Counted from the stretch's first letter, positions 30,891-39,262 are shown. The stretch: DNA of 40,510 nt from Bradyrhizobium rifense (GCF_008123425.1 NZ_VSSS01000079.1:1-40510), one strand, 5' to 3'. Numbers and translations: made by a program. The notes: generated by a model not told the origin, from the sequence alone.

Positions 30891-31411
30891 ACCAGTCTCC
30901 GTCGAACGCCGTCTGTCCGCTCAGGATCATTTGCCACCTCGGTCATTCCGAGGTGATCGAGTGTCTTGCGCAGGACCTCAAACAGGATCGCGGCCGACCA
31001 GCCGAACAACAGGACGCCATTCATCGCAGTCAGCGGGCCGATGAGCCGCCATTCCCGCACCGGCGTGATATCGCCGTAGCCGAGCGTGGTGTAGTTGACG
31101 AAGGCGAAATAGAGCAGACCGCTGTCCGCTGCTGCGGCCTGAACAACGCCATACGCCCCTGCCCACACCAGGACCTCCAGCGTATGCGCGATCTGCAGCA
31201 CCGCAGCCGTCGCGATCATCACGCCCATCAGGTGCAGCCGCGGTCGATCGGTCGGCCGCAGACCAGCCATGCGAGCAATCGAGACAGCGACGATGGTCAC
31301 CAGCGCGTGGATGCCGATGGTGATCGCGCTGACCAGTGTGCCAACGAGAAACTGCAGCAGCATGAGAATCGACCAGCTTTCTTTCCTATGTCGGGCGACT
31401 GCCTCGCGCAT
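30887..31411 (-). CDS. Two-TM potassium-type ion channel
   Basis: A protein of about 174 residues with the pore signature TTLGYGDITP in a P-loop between hydrophobic segments, as in the ion_trans_2 family. Two N-terminal segments (LMLLQFLVGTLVSAITIGIHAL and MGVMIATAAVLQIAHTLEVLVWAG) precede the pore, and NGVLLFGWSAAILFEVL follows, so three to four helices are present. The start is uncertain: ATG 31411 overlaps the AI-2E gene by 26 nt, while ATG 31363 would remove 16 residues. It is probably cotranscribed with the AI-2E permease. Selectivity for K+ is inferred from GYGD. Confidence 0.85.
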   Translation of the reverse strand: MREAVARHRKESWSILMLLQFLVGTLVSAITIGIHALVTIVAVSIARMAGLRPTDRPRLHLMGVMIATAAVLQIAHTLEVLVWAGAYGVVQAAAADSGLLYFAFVNYTTLGYGDITPVREWRLIGPLTAMNGVLLFGWSAAILFEVLRKTLDHLGMTEVANDPERTDGVRRRLV

Positions 31412-32468
31412 CCTGGTCGACACGGATCCAGGCGGCCGCCAATTCCCAGGCGACCGATAGAATGATCGGCCCGATGAAGAGGCCGATGATCCCATGCGCG
31501 AGCGTGCCGCCGATCACCCCGATCAGGATCACCAGCGTCGGCGTGGTCAGGCCACGTCCCATCACCAATGGCTTCAGGATGTTGTCGAGAATGCCGACGA
31601 CGCCGAGGAAGATCGTCAGAAGCAGCGCCGTGAGCACGTCCTTGTCCATCCAGATCCAGATGAGCACGGGAATGAAGACGATGGCCGCGCCGATCTGCAC
31701 GATCGACAGCAGCAGGACGATGATGGCAAGCAAGCCTGCGCTCGGAATGCCGGCGAGCTTCAGCCCGATGCCGGCCAACAGCGCCTGGATGATCGCGACG
31801 CCGATCACGCCCTGCGACACCGCCCGAATGGTCGCACCCGCCAGTCCGACGAAATGCTCGCTCTGCTCCGGCACGATGCGGAACAGGAAGCCACGAACCG
31901 CAGCAACGAGTTGCGGCCCGTACGGAAACAGGAATCCGGCGACGACGACCGACAGCAGGAACTGGAGGGTGCCGACGCCAGCGCTGCCGGCAAAGGACAG
32001 CATCACGCCTGCAAACGGCTTCAGATACGGCGCCACCTCGCGCAGCACCGCACGAATATTGGTGTAGGCCAGATTCCAGAAATCATAGAGCTGCGGGCCG
32101 ATCAGCGGCCAGGTCTTGATCTGCTCGGGCGCGGCCTGGAGCGCGAGATCACCGCTGCCGATCTGGCTCGCGAGGTCCCTGATGCCTTCCACTGCGCTCA
32201 ATCCGAGCCACGTCGCCGGACCAATGACAATGCCGAGCGTGACCAGGGTGAGAATGGCGGCGGCGGTTCGCGGGCGTCCCCCGAGAAGCTTGGCGAGCCA
32301 ACTGAAGGCCGGATAGAACGCCACCGCAAGCACCGCGCTCCAGGTCAGGATCGGCACGAAGGGCCGTATGATCAGGAAGGCCCACACGATCAACAGCCCG
32401 AGCAATCCGAGCCGTATCATGAGCTGGACCACCTCTTCGGCGGAGAGAAGCTGGCGAAGGGTCTTCAA
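31386..32468 (-). CDS. AI-2E family transporter (TqsA/PerM type)
   Basis: A 360-residue inner-membrane protein with about eight segments, of the AI-2E transporter family. Recognisable are ILTWSAVLAVAFYP near the N-terminus, GVIGVAIIQALLAGIGLKLAGIP, and the C-terminal LGVVGILDNILKPLVMGRG, which is the family hallmark. Some members export autoinducer-2; others, such as PerM-like proteins, act as ion/H+ antiporters, so the substrate is open. TTG 32468 is chosen because AAAGG lies 7 nt upstream and because a GTG at 32522 would leave only 9 bp to the FixK/FNR box. The start remains uncertain. It overlaps the channel gene downstream. Confidence 0.85.
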   Translation of the reverse strand: MKTLRQLLSAEEVVQLMIRLGLLGLLIVWAFLIIRPFVPILTWSAVLAVAFYPAFSWLAKLLGGRPRTAAAILTLVTLGIVIGPATWLGLSAVEGIRDLASQIGSGDLALQAAPEQIKTWPLIGPQLYDFWNLAYTNIRAVLREVAPYLKPFAGVMLSFAGSAGVGTLQFLLSVVVAGFLFPYGPQLVAAVRGFLFRIVPEQSEHFVGLAGATIRAVSQGVIGVAIIQALLAGIGLKLAGIPSAGLLAIIVLLLSIVQIGAAIVFIPVLIWIWMDKDVLTALLLTIFLGVVGILDNILKPLVMGRGLTTPTLVILIGVIGGTLAHGIIGLFIGPIILSVAWELAAAWIRVDQDARGSRPT

Positions 32469-32531
32469 GGTCGCGCCTTTGTCTGCATGAACGATGCCCT
32501 CTCGAAGAGAGGCCGGCGTCACGCAGCAGAC

Positions 32532-32545
32532 TTGACCCAGATCAA
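32532..32545 (-). promoter_or_regulatory. FixK/FNR box upstream of the AI-2E permease
   Basis: TTGACCCAGATCAA is a perfect TTGA-N6-TCAA palindrome 63 bp before the TTG start proposed for the AI-2E gene. This distance matches the 56-96 bp seen for most other boxes here. Confidence 0.78.
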
Positions 32546-32727
32546 GCGGGACGCCGGGGAATTCCGCGCCCGACGAAGCGGCGCGGAGGAAAACCAGGCC
32601 TGACCGCCCGGCACGATTGGAGCTGATCCAGCTGTATGATATTGTATTTATTGAAGCATTTGGCGGAAGGGGTGTCTTGTCAACTTATTTGATTCAACTG
32701 GCTTTTTCTTGCGTCTCGGAAGAATAG

Positions 32728-32925
32728 CTACGGTGTTTGCAACGGTCGCTTCAGCAATATCCCAACCGTAGTTTTCCCGCCCCGGCCGCCAATGATCGAG
32801 ACTGGCGCCCTCCGACCGCGGATGTCGGTCATCGCCTTCACAATGGACAGGAAGAGACCCGCGCCGCAAAGGGTGACGGTGCTCTTGAGTCCATCGAGGT
32901 CGACGTCCACGCCTGTCCGACGCAA
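32728..32925 (-). pseudogene. Possible remnant of a small membrane protein gene
   Basis: A frame beginning at an ATG at 32925 encodes VDVDLDGLKSTVTLCGAGLFLSIV, which has the look of a conserved small membrane protein, and then becomes a glycine/arginine-rich tail. I think the first 30 residues may be real and the rest out of frame. There is no good ribosome binding site. The region 32546-32727 next to it shows no gene and is AT-richer than its surroundings. Confidence 0.3.
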
Positions 32926-32957
32926 CAGCAGCCGGCCACTGCACCGACGAGGTCGTC

Positions 32958-33255
32958 CTACCCTTCCCTCAGCACCGACTTGACCTCGCCCACCGACCAG
33001 CTTCCGCCCTCAGCGAACACCCGCACCTTCGCGTCTCCGCCGACCAGTGCGTGAGAACTGAGATCGTCGTCAGCCGGAACGACCACGATCGGGCTTCCAG
33101 TTCAGCGTCAGATCGAGGTCGCCGGGAAATATCTGCCAGCGCGACCATCGTCGAGCTCGACGATGTGGGTTTCGGAATGGGCTCCGATCTTTATGACGCA
33201 GCCCAGATCCTCGCGCGCTACTTCTGAAACAACAACGCGCCGAAAGCCGGTGCAC
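32958..33255 (-). pseudogene. Hypothetical gene broken by two frameshifts
   Basis: Reading the minus strand, one frame gives EVAREDLGCVIKIGAHSETHIVELDDG down to about 33148; a second frame continues as QIFPGDLDLTLNWKPD (about 33135-33088); the first frame is then resumed as IVVVPADDDLSSHALVGGDA, KVRVFAEGGSWSVGEV and KSVLREG to a TAG at 32958-32960. Together they give a smooth protein of about 95 residues that no single frame encodes. The start is not clear. It is probably a decayed small cytosolic protein of Bradyrhizobium type, function unknown. Confidence 0.6.
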
Positions 33256-33257
33256 GC

Positions 33258-33923
33258 CTATCGCGTCGAGATCAATCCGCCTGCTGTTGCTACTATCCAA
33301 CGATTGCCCCACCGCACAATCGAGTCGATCCGTCCGATGCCGGGGACCACATCGCCCCGTGCCGCCATTCGAATCCCGTCAGGCCCTTCAATTACTGCCG
33401 TTCCGCCGCGAACGTCGAGGACTGCCCAACCCACAATGGTGGTCGGCCTGGTCTCGGGGAGCGACAGAAGCGGCCCCGTTGGCTGAACTGAGCCCGTCAC
33501 AGTCATGTCCGCCTGGATAGCATCCGCCAATTGCGCCGCGCTGGATGCTCTGGCCGGAGGCTTCGGAGCAAAGCTAAGACGAGGCGGCATCTTTCGGGCG
33601 CTTTCGACCTTACCGCCCAGGTTTGTGTCCCGCACGCGGCGAGAAGCCGTTTCTGTCTGAGCAATTGGATAGACAGCCGAGACGGCTGCAGGGCCGTACC
33701 AAGCACCAGCCCAACCTGATCCAAAGCCACCAAACACTGCGACCGCGACCACCCAAATACGAGATTTTGAATGGCCGCTTGGCGCCAATAGCGCCTGGAT
33801 CTCCTTCCGATTGGAGGTCGAGAAATCCAATTGGTCGAGAGTGACGGGCCATGCGACCTCGCCATGTCCGCGATCCGCGATCACCTCGATCCTTTCCAAG
33901 GTATTTGCATGATGGAATTGCAT
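33258..33923 (-). CDS. Hypothetical single-span membrane protein
   Basis: A 221-residue protein with one transmembrane segment (RIWVVAVAVFGGFGSGWAG, about 62-80), an N-terminal cytosolic part and a C-terminal periplasmic domain. The end is well formed: TTIVGWAVLDVRGGTAVIEG, GIRMAARGDVVPGIGRIDSI and RWGNRWIVATAGGLISTR, a small beta-rich domain like those in inner-membrane pilus-assembly or secretion proteins. The ATG at 33923 (MQFHHAN) is chosen because AGGGA lies 9 nt upstream; the frame is open far beyond, but the extension does not look coding. I do not recognise a named family. Confidence 0.7.
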   Translation of the reverse strand: MQFHHANTLERIEVIADRGHGEVAWPVTLDQLDFSTSNRKEIQALLAPSGHSKSRIWVVAVAVFGGFGSGWAGAWYGPAAVSAVYPIAQTETASRRVRDTNLGGKVESARKMPPRLSFAPKPPARASSAAQLADAIQADMTVTGSVQPTGPLLSLPETRPTTIVGWAVLDVRGGTAVIEGPDGIRMAARGDVVPGIGRIDSIVRWGNRWIVATAGGLISTR

Positions 33924-34238
33924 GCTGGGGTTCCCTTGTGGTCCCCGATGATCATGCGGCGAACTAAACCATCCCTTAACAGCCGGTGCGCTCAGCCCCA
34001 AAACCCAGCAGTGTTTCGCGCAAGAAGCCGAAGTTAGATATCCGGCGAACGCCGGGCTCGGCCACATAGCAGTAGGATTGTGTTTGCAACCGTGAGCTGC
34101 TGACCCGCGCCTGCATTCCGCCCCCGATCTATCCTTAGGAGCACAATGAATCCATCGCACCGCCAGATTTGAGCCGCATCGCCGCCTATGTCGGCGTGGA
34201 GGGTCATCTAGGGTTGGGCGCAACACCGGGAGTTTTCG
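33924..34238. other. Intergenic stretch, divergent promoter region
   Basis: About 315 bases between two divergent hypothetical genes. No operator, terminator or small gene is evident. Promoters for both flanking genes must lie here. Confidence 0.5.
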
Positions 34239-34949
34239 ATGTCCGGTTATTTGCGATTTTGCGTCGCCGGTTTGCTTTCTGTTGGAGCTCTTGCGTCGGC
34301 ACCAGCGTCCTCCAATTCTCTTACGGATATCTTTAATACTGCTGCGCCCCAGCCGGCGGTAACCTCCCCGCCGGAAGCGGAATGCCAGAGAAGCCCCGGC
34401 AACCCGATCCCCGGCGGACATTGGGTCTATCGAATGGACGGGCACCGTAAATGCTGGTTCCTGACCGAGGGTACCGCGAAGGCGAAGAAGACCGTTCGCC
34501 GTGGGGCCCAAGATCGCCCCCCCAGTTTGGCCGAGAACAGCGCCTCGCAGCCCAGGCAGAGCGCGGCCATTGATGCGCACGCGGAGATCCTGCGCTCCGG
34601 ACCGGAAGAGTCGTCTCAGCCGCCCGCATCTGTATTCAAAATAGCCGATGCCGCTTCCGATGCCCGCACGGGCCCTCCCATGACATTGGCAGTCTCCGTC
34701 GCCGGTCTTCACAGCCAACAGCTCACAGCTGATCACTCCGGGCCAGACCAAGTGGACGTTGAGCAGCTTCTGGCCGTCGTGTCCGCCGACTCTCCTGAAG
34801 CTATGCCGGCGGACGCGCGCATTCGAGAAGTGCCGGACGAAGCGCGCAGCTGGACGGCCTGGTTCGGGGTGCTGCTGATGACGCTTGGCGGCTTCTCGCT
34901 CTTAAGCTCGAGCCGCACGCTACGGCGCGCCGTGAGATTATGCCATTGA
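34239..34949 (+). CDS. Hypothetical exported protein with C-terminal membrane anchor
   Basis: A 236-residue protein. A signal peptide (FCVAGLLSVGALASAPASS) is followed by a short cysteine-containing domain with EAECQRSPGNPIPGGHWVYR and DGHRKCWFL, a long low-complexity linker rich in Ala, Ser, Pro and Glu, and a hydrophobic C-terminal anchor (WFGVLLMTLGGFSLL) with a basic tail. The two cysteines could form a disulfide. GGGAG precedes the ATG by 5-6 nt. The HWVYRMDGHRKCWFL pattern is common in Bradyrhizobium hypothetical proteins; no function is known. Confidence 0.8.
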   Translation: MSGYLRFCVAGLLSVGALASAPASSNSLTDIFNTAAPQPAVTSPPEAECQRSPGNPIPGGHWVYRMDGHRKCWFLTEGTAKAKKTVRRGAQDRPPSLAENSASQPRQSAAIDAHAEILRSGPEESSQPPASVFKIADAASDARTGPPMTLAVSVAGLHSQQLTADHSGPDQVDVEQLLAVVSADSPEAMPADARIREVPDEARSWTAWFGVLLMTLGGFSLLSSSRTLRRAVRLCH

Positions 34950-35409
34950 GGTGGCGCGATACGTTAGGCAGGTACCTGGCACGCCACCGCACGTCTCATG
35001 AATTTCAAGACGCCCGCATTGCCAAATGTACAAAGGTTCCGCGCGCCATTCATCGAGTTTGGCGCTGCCTGAGACGGACATCCGATTACGACGACGGCCC
35101 GCTTTTTGGGACGGACTGCCCTCATGCTGACGAGGTGTTCCTTGTGGACCGCAGCGGGCGAGCTCTGCGGCGCAAAGCTCGACTACATTGACGAGTATGC
35201 GGCGAGACGTTCGAGCCGAGCAAAGGTGTGGCGAGCACGACGTTGGAGCTGGGAAGGTAGCTGTTCAGTCGCTCAACAATTTGCCTTAGCCAGCATGGCT
35301 TTGACGCTCATTGTGTAATCCCTTCGCGAGGAAATATCGAAAATCTTGATCTTCTACGGCGCCGCGCGCAACGAGCAGAAAGGATTCCCTGCTCGGCTGA
35401 AGAGGAGCA
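34950..35409. other. Gene-poor stretch
   Basis: About 460 bases with no convincing gene. An 83-residue plus-strand frame (34940-35191, ending EVFLVDRSGRALRRKARLH) and a 70-residue frame (35106-35318) overlap each other and lack ribosome binding sites. Either could contain a fragment of a lost gene; I cannot decide. Confidence 0.4.
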
Positions 35410-35616
35410 ATGGACAAGACAACATTGAAGAAGCGATTTTTCATCCGTATGGGAGGAACGGGATGGAGGGTTTACGACCGCGAGCGTCGAGGCCATGCGC
35501 TCCCTACTTGCGGGTGGGCAGACAAGCTCACGAAAGACGAAGCAGAGCGTATACACCTGGTCTTGATATCGTCCGTCCGATCTAAGTCCCCTTGGAGCGT
35601 AAGGTGGGCAGGCTAA
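35410..35616 (+). CDS. Small hypothetical protein
   Basis: A 68-residue cytosolic protein beginning MDKTTLKKRFFIRMGGTGWR, followed by VYDRERRGHALPTCGWADKL and TKDEAERIHLVLI. The pattern (an N-terminal aromatic strand with WxVYDRE and a helix of the type LTKDEAERI) recurs among short rhizobial proteins of unknown role. AAGAGGAG lies immediately before the ATG, with short spacing. It stands alone in a gene-poor region. Confidence 0.6.
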   Translation: MDKTTLKKRFFIRMGGTGWRVYDRERRGHALPTCGWADKLTKDEAERIHLVLISSVRSKSPWSVRWAG

Positions 35617-35953
35617 GCCGACTCCCTTAAAACATGTTCTCTCTCCGTATCCGAAGACTCGCAGGCAAGGATCATTAGCCGAACATGGTGCTCGTCAAAA
35701 TCAATCATAGCGCGACGGAAGAAGGCGGCACTGTCGCTGCGCGCTGGAAGACCGGCCGCCCCTAGCCCCCAGCCTGTTGGTTAATGGCGTGATGCATCGC
35801 AGCGAGACAATTGACTTGCTGCGGTGCTCCTCCGCACATGTCCCGCAATGTCGGTATGCAATCACCTATTTAGTGAGCCGACCACGTGTTCAGGAACACT
35901 GCCTGATGGGTGGCATTGGTGGTTTGTGCTTCAATTGTTTGAAGAGGCCGACG
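35617..35953. other. Intergenic stretch before the RlpA-like gene
   Basis: About 337 bases without a supported gene. The RlpA frame is open back to 35777, but that part lacks a signal peptide and a ribosome binding site, so it is taken as non-coding. A 26-codon frame at 35685-35765 is too short to support. Confidence 0.45.
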
Positions 35954-36487
35954 ATGCGTCTTCCCCTCAGAATGGTTGCAATGGCAACAGTTCTTGCTTG
36001 GTTTGGATTGAACGCGAGCACCGCTGCAGCACAGGATTTCAACGAGCGGTGGTCTATCATTCCAAAGGCTCACGCTGAGCCGGCTCCCGATGAACTCGAA
36101 CAGACAAAGAAGGACGAGCCGCGAGCACAAGCTCCCAGCGGGCAAGAGACGTCGAACGATCGTCGAGAGTCATTGAAAGATCGTTCAACTTCCCACTCCC
36201 TCAACCGCGTGTTCTCCGGAAAAGCCTCGTTCTATTCGTACTCAAGGGGCAAAACAGCGAACGGTTCATCGTATGACCGCGATTCTCTAACTGCAGCGCA
36301 TCGCAACTTGCCGTTTGGCACGCGAGTCCGCGTGACTGAGGTAACGAGCAGAAAGTCGGTAGTGGTTCGTATCACAGACCGCGGACCGTGGGTTCGTGGT
36401 CGTGTTATCGACTTGTCACTAGCCGCCGCGCGCAGCTTGGGTATTACGGATCGTGGTGTCGCCCTGGTTCGAGCAGAGGTGTTGTAG
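35954..36487 (+). CDS. RlpA-like septal ring lytic transglycosylase family protein
   Basis: A 177-residue exported protein. A signal peptide (MVAMATVLAWFGLNASTAAA) and a charged linker (about 30-85) precede a double-psi beta-barrel of the RlpA type (about 88-177): GKASFYSYSRGKTANGSSYD, LTAAHRNLPFGTRVRVTEV and the hallmark VVRITDRGPWVRGRVIDLS with its aspartate, then AARSLGITDRGVALVRAEVL. RlpA cleaves denuded peptidoglycan glycan strands; short forms without a SPOR domain, like this one, have less certain activity. ATG 35954 has AAGAGG 6 nt upstream. A hypothetical gene follows 11 nt after its stop. Confidence 0.88.
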   Translation: MRLPLRMVAMATVLAWFGLNASTAAAQDFNERWSIIPKAHAEPAPDELEQTKKDEPRAQAPSGQETSNDRRESLKDRSTSHSLNRVFSGKASFYSYSRGKTANGSSYDRDSLTAAHRNLPFGTRVRVTEVTSRKSVVVRITDRGPWVRGRVIDLSLAAARSLGITDRGVALVRAEVL

Positions 36488-36498
36488 CGAACGACTCC

Positions 36499-36834
36499 GT
36501 GCCCTTAAAGAACCCTGAAGCTATTGCAACCATCCTGTCGTCTCTCCGACTCCTCTACGGCGATGAGACCGCGCGAACCATGCTTGTCGAGGGCATGACC
36601 CTCGCCACACTGATGGATGCGATGTTCAAGGGGCCGGTAACCCACCGCGATGCAGTTCGGAGTATCACAAACGCGCTGGACGACTTCGCCATCACGCCCG
36701 AACTCGGACCGATCTGGCACCTTCGCTATCTGTACGAAGACAATCCCGGCTCGTTCCTTGTCGTCGACATGGAGATTGCGACACCCACCGGTACGCTGTC
36801 GAGTCGAGACGTCTGGCTTCGTTTGCCCGTCTAA
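36499..36834 (+). CDS. Hypothetical protein
   Basis: A protein of about 111 residues, cytosolic, with a helical first half (NPEAIATILSSLRLLYGDETARTML) and a beta-rich end (GPIWHLRYLY, GSFLVVDMEIATPTGTL, DVWLRLPV). The start is a GTG at 36499, 11 nt after the RlpA stop codon; the frame is open further upstream but overlaps rlpA in another phase. No clear ribosome binding site, so translation may depend on the upstream gene. Family not recognised. Confidence 0.6.
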   Translation: MPLKNPEAIATILSSLRLLYGDETARTMLVEGMTLATLMDAMFKGPVTHRDAVRSITNALDDFAITPELGPIWHLRYLYEDNPGSFLVVDMEIATPTGTLSSRDVWLRLPV

Positions 36835-36855
36835 GGCCAGTAGTGCAGCCGTTCG

Positions 36856-37071
36856 ATGGCCCGACGGCACGCAGCAGAAGGCAACCGGTTCGTTAGGCGC
36901 CAAGAGGCACTGGTTGCGGAATTGGACCGGGATGGCCACAACGTCACCAACGCTCGCAAGGTGTTAGACACCCTGAGAGATGCGCAAGCCATCCACGAGC
37001 AGGACGTACGGCGGCTTCGTGATGCGCTGATAGCTGCTAGCCGGCCGTTGGCGTCCTCTACCTCGTGCTAG
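36856..37071 (+). CDS. Small coiled-coil protein, perhaps truncated by an IS
   Basis: A 71-residue, highly charged helical protein: MARRHAAEGNRFVRRQEALV, AELDRDGHNVTNARKVLDTL and RDAQAIHEQDVRRLRDALIA. The pattern resembles short rhizobial proteins with paired helices around DGHxxxxAR. The last residues (ASRPLASSTSC) are atypical, and the stop codon at 37069-37071 overlaps the stop of the minus-strand transposase, so the insertion sequence may have replaced the original C-terminus. Function unknown. Confidence 0.6.
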   Translation: MARRHAAEGNRFVRRQEALVAELDRDGHNVTNARKVLDTLRDAQAIHEQDVRRLRDALIAASRPLASSTSC

Positions 37072-37880
37072 GGCGCGGCTCTTAAACGCGCAGCCAGCCA
37101 AAGCCGGATCGATGCAAGCTGGACGAACGCAAGGTAGTTAGCGGCGAGCCTGTCGTAGCGCGTTGCCACCCGACGACATTGTTTGATCCTGTTGAAGAAC
37201 CGCTCGACCCGGTTGCGAGCGCGGTAGAGATAGGGGCTGAAGCAGATCGGATCGCTGCGATTGCTTTTCGGTGGGATGTTGGCCCACGCGCCCTTCTTCA
37301 TGGCAAGCTCTCTGATCCAGTCGGCATCATAGCCACGGTCAGCAAGCAGCATCGACCCGACTTTCAGACGAGACAGCAGTCTTCCGGCAAGCCGAACGTC
37401 GTGCGCCTCACCGGGCTCAGCGCCAGCCGTAGCGGCAGACCGTTGCTATCGACCAACGCATGAATTTTGCTGGCCAACCCGCCGCGTGACCTTGCCATCG
37501 ATTGGCGCTGGTTTCGTGTGATGCAGGCTCCATGCTGATGTACCCGGACAATGGAGGTATCGATCATTTGGACAGCGGCATCGTAGGCAGCGGCAAGTGC
37601 GTCTATGATGCGGCCCAGACACCGGCCCGCCGCCAGCGGACGAAACGGTTGTAGCAGGTCGTGTAAGGGCCAAAATGATCCGGCAGATCACGCCAAGGTG
37701 CCCCGGATCGCAGGACCCAGAAGATGCCGTTTAGGACACGTCGGTCGTTTACCCGAGGAACGCCACGCGGCTTGTTCGGCAGCATTGGCTTAATGGCAAG
37801 CCATTCATAGTCGGCGAGTTCGTGGCGCATGATTCGAGCTCCCAGTTCGGGAGTTTGAATCACAGCTCGGTTGTCAGGCC
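37062..37880 (-). mobile_element. IS5-family insertion sequence, boundaries approximate
   Basis: An element carrying a disrupted IS5-type transposase on the minus strand. I could not define terminal inverted repeats or a target duplication with confidence; the limits are set by the coding sequence plus short flanks. It lies between a possibly truncated small gene and the first substrate-binding protein gene. Confidence 0.65.
37068..37830 (-). pseudogene. IS5-family transposase with two frameshifts
   Basis: The N-terminal frame starts at ATG 37830 (MRHELADYEWLAIKPMLP) and reaches RWRRAGVWAAS before a stop. The protein continues in another frame as GRIIDALAAAYDAAVQMIDTS, with the first catalytic Asp in MIDTS, through SRGGLASKIHALVD to RLALSP, then shifts again to LLADRGYDADWI (second Asp) and YRARNRVERFFNRIKQCRR (the Glu) to a stop at 37068. 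Both breaks fit one missing base in short G/C runs, near 37618 and near 37420. All DDE parts survive but no single frame does. IS5 members sometimes use programmed frameshifting, but two sites are unusual. Confidence 0.85.
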
Positions 37881-38046
37881 CAACACATATCGCCCGATGG
37901 GGGCCGTTCGGTCGCTATGCACCTCAAAGCAGACCTATTATGCTCAAAGTGAGTTTTGTCGTTCATGACCCATTGCGGTAGTTCTAGTCCGGCGCCGCCC
38001 GCTGTGATCAAATGCATCGAACATGAAGTCGGGGAAAGGGAGTCCG
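37881..38046. other. Leader of the first substrate-binding protein gene
   Basis: A 166-bp gap between the insertion sequence and the next gene. It ends with AAGGGAG 4 nt before ATG 38047, which supports that start. No other structure seen. Confidence 0.4.
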
Positions 38047-39037
38047 ATGAGGCGCCGCGCCTTCGTTTTTGGGCTCACGCTTGCGACTGGTCGGCGCGCA
38101 GCAACTGCCCAAATTGAAGCGTATCGCCGTGATGTCTCCAGCCGCCAAAACTGCCGATATGAATGCAAACAGCAACACCGGCTATTACCGGGCATTCTTC
38201 CAGGAGTTGAGCCGACTAGGACACATTGAGGGCCAGAACATAATTATTGAGCGTTACTCGGGCGGAGGAGAAACAGCCCCTTATGCTCAGCTCGCCGCGG
38301 ACGTGGTCGGAACACATCCTGACGTAATCGTTGCGACGGGCACTCCCATAGCAATTCAGTTAAAAACAGCGACGCAAACCATACCGGTCGTCTCGCTGTT
38401 TGCTGATCCGATTGCTATGGGGATTGTTGCAACACTTGCTCATCCGGGTGGAAATGTAACCGGCGCGAGCATCGATGCTGGGTTGGAGCTTCACGGCAAA
38501 CGCTTTCAACTGATTGCAGAGCTGATGCCGAACCTGTCAACGATTCACTATCTCGCATCCGAGGGATATTGGGAGCGGGCAGCGGGTGTCGCCGTGCGGT
38601 TGGCGGCGCGACAGGCGAGCATTCCGATCATAGAACTGCCTTTGGGCCGAACCGTCTCGCCAGAAGCCTATCAACACAGCTTCCGCTCAATACAACGCAA
38701 CCAACCGACCGCAATCATTGTCTCCGACGAGGGCGAGCATCTCGCGCTTCGTCACGCCTTGGTGGAGCTAATCGCAGCGCAGCGCCTTCCCGCGGGTTAT
38801 GCTTTCCGCGATTTTGTCGAGGCCGGGGGGCTGATGTCGTATTCCGTCGACCTTGCTGACCTCTTTCGTCTTATGGCCTCGCAAGTTTCTGACATTCTTA
38901 GGGGTAAGAAGCCCATTGAAATCCCAGTGTACCAGCCCACAAAGTTCGAACTAGCCATCAATACACGGACGGCCAAGGCGCTGGGCCTTGACCTATCACC
39001 ATCTTTCCTTGCACGTGCCGATCGGGTGATCGAATAG
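38047..39037 (+). pseudogene. ABC_sub_bind family substrate-binding protein, frameshifted in the signal peptide
   Basis: The mature protein reads QQLPKLKRIAVMSP … GYYRAFFQELSRLGHIEG … IIIERYSGG … HPDVIVATGTPIAIQLKTAT … IPVVSLFADPIAMGIVATLA HPGGN, the plan of ABC_sub_bind (PF04392) periplasmic proteins of about 325 residues. Its signal peptide lies in a different frame: ATG 38047 with AAGGGAG upstream gives MRRRAFVFGLTLAT, and the mature frame takes over around 38085-38100. One missing or extra base explains the break. Alternatively TTG 38069 starts a protein without a signal peptide. No permease or ATPase gene is adjacent. A paralogue follows at 39263. Confidence 0.75.
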
Positions 39038-39262
39038 AGCATCCATTGTTTGCGCGGGCAGCTAGGGTGCGTCATCGTCAGCTTATTGGACCGAGCGCGA
39101 AGAGGTTCGGAACGCCGCACACGTCCGCAGCGCTTCATCACCGCTTATTCAATTCAAGCATCATTCTTGTCCCTATCCGCTTTTTCCGCTCCAATCGCAC
39201 AATATGTCTGGCGAGGTGTCCGAACTTAGCCAGCTGCCCATTACGTCCTGTGAGGTAGTAAA
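39038..39262. other. Gap between the two substrate-binding protein genes
   Basis: A 225-bp spacer with no supported gene. It ends with GAGGT 7 nt before ATG 39263. Confidence 0.4.

Noticed and set aside
33924..34751. N-terminal extension of the hypothetical protein at 33258
   Set aside because: The frame is open but antisense to the exported protein at 34239, lacks hydrophobic or domain patterns, and a better start lies at 33923.
35685..35765. 26-codon plus-strand frame
   Set aside because: Too short, with no proper Shine-Dalgarno spacing and no hydrophobic or conserved pattern.
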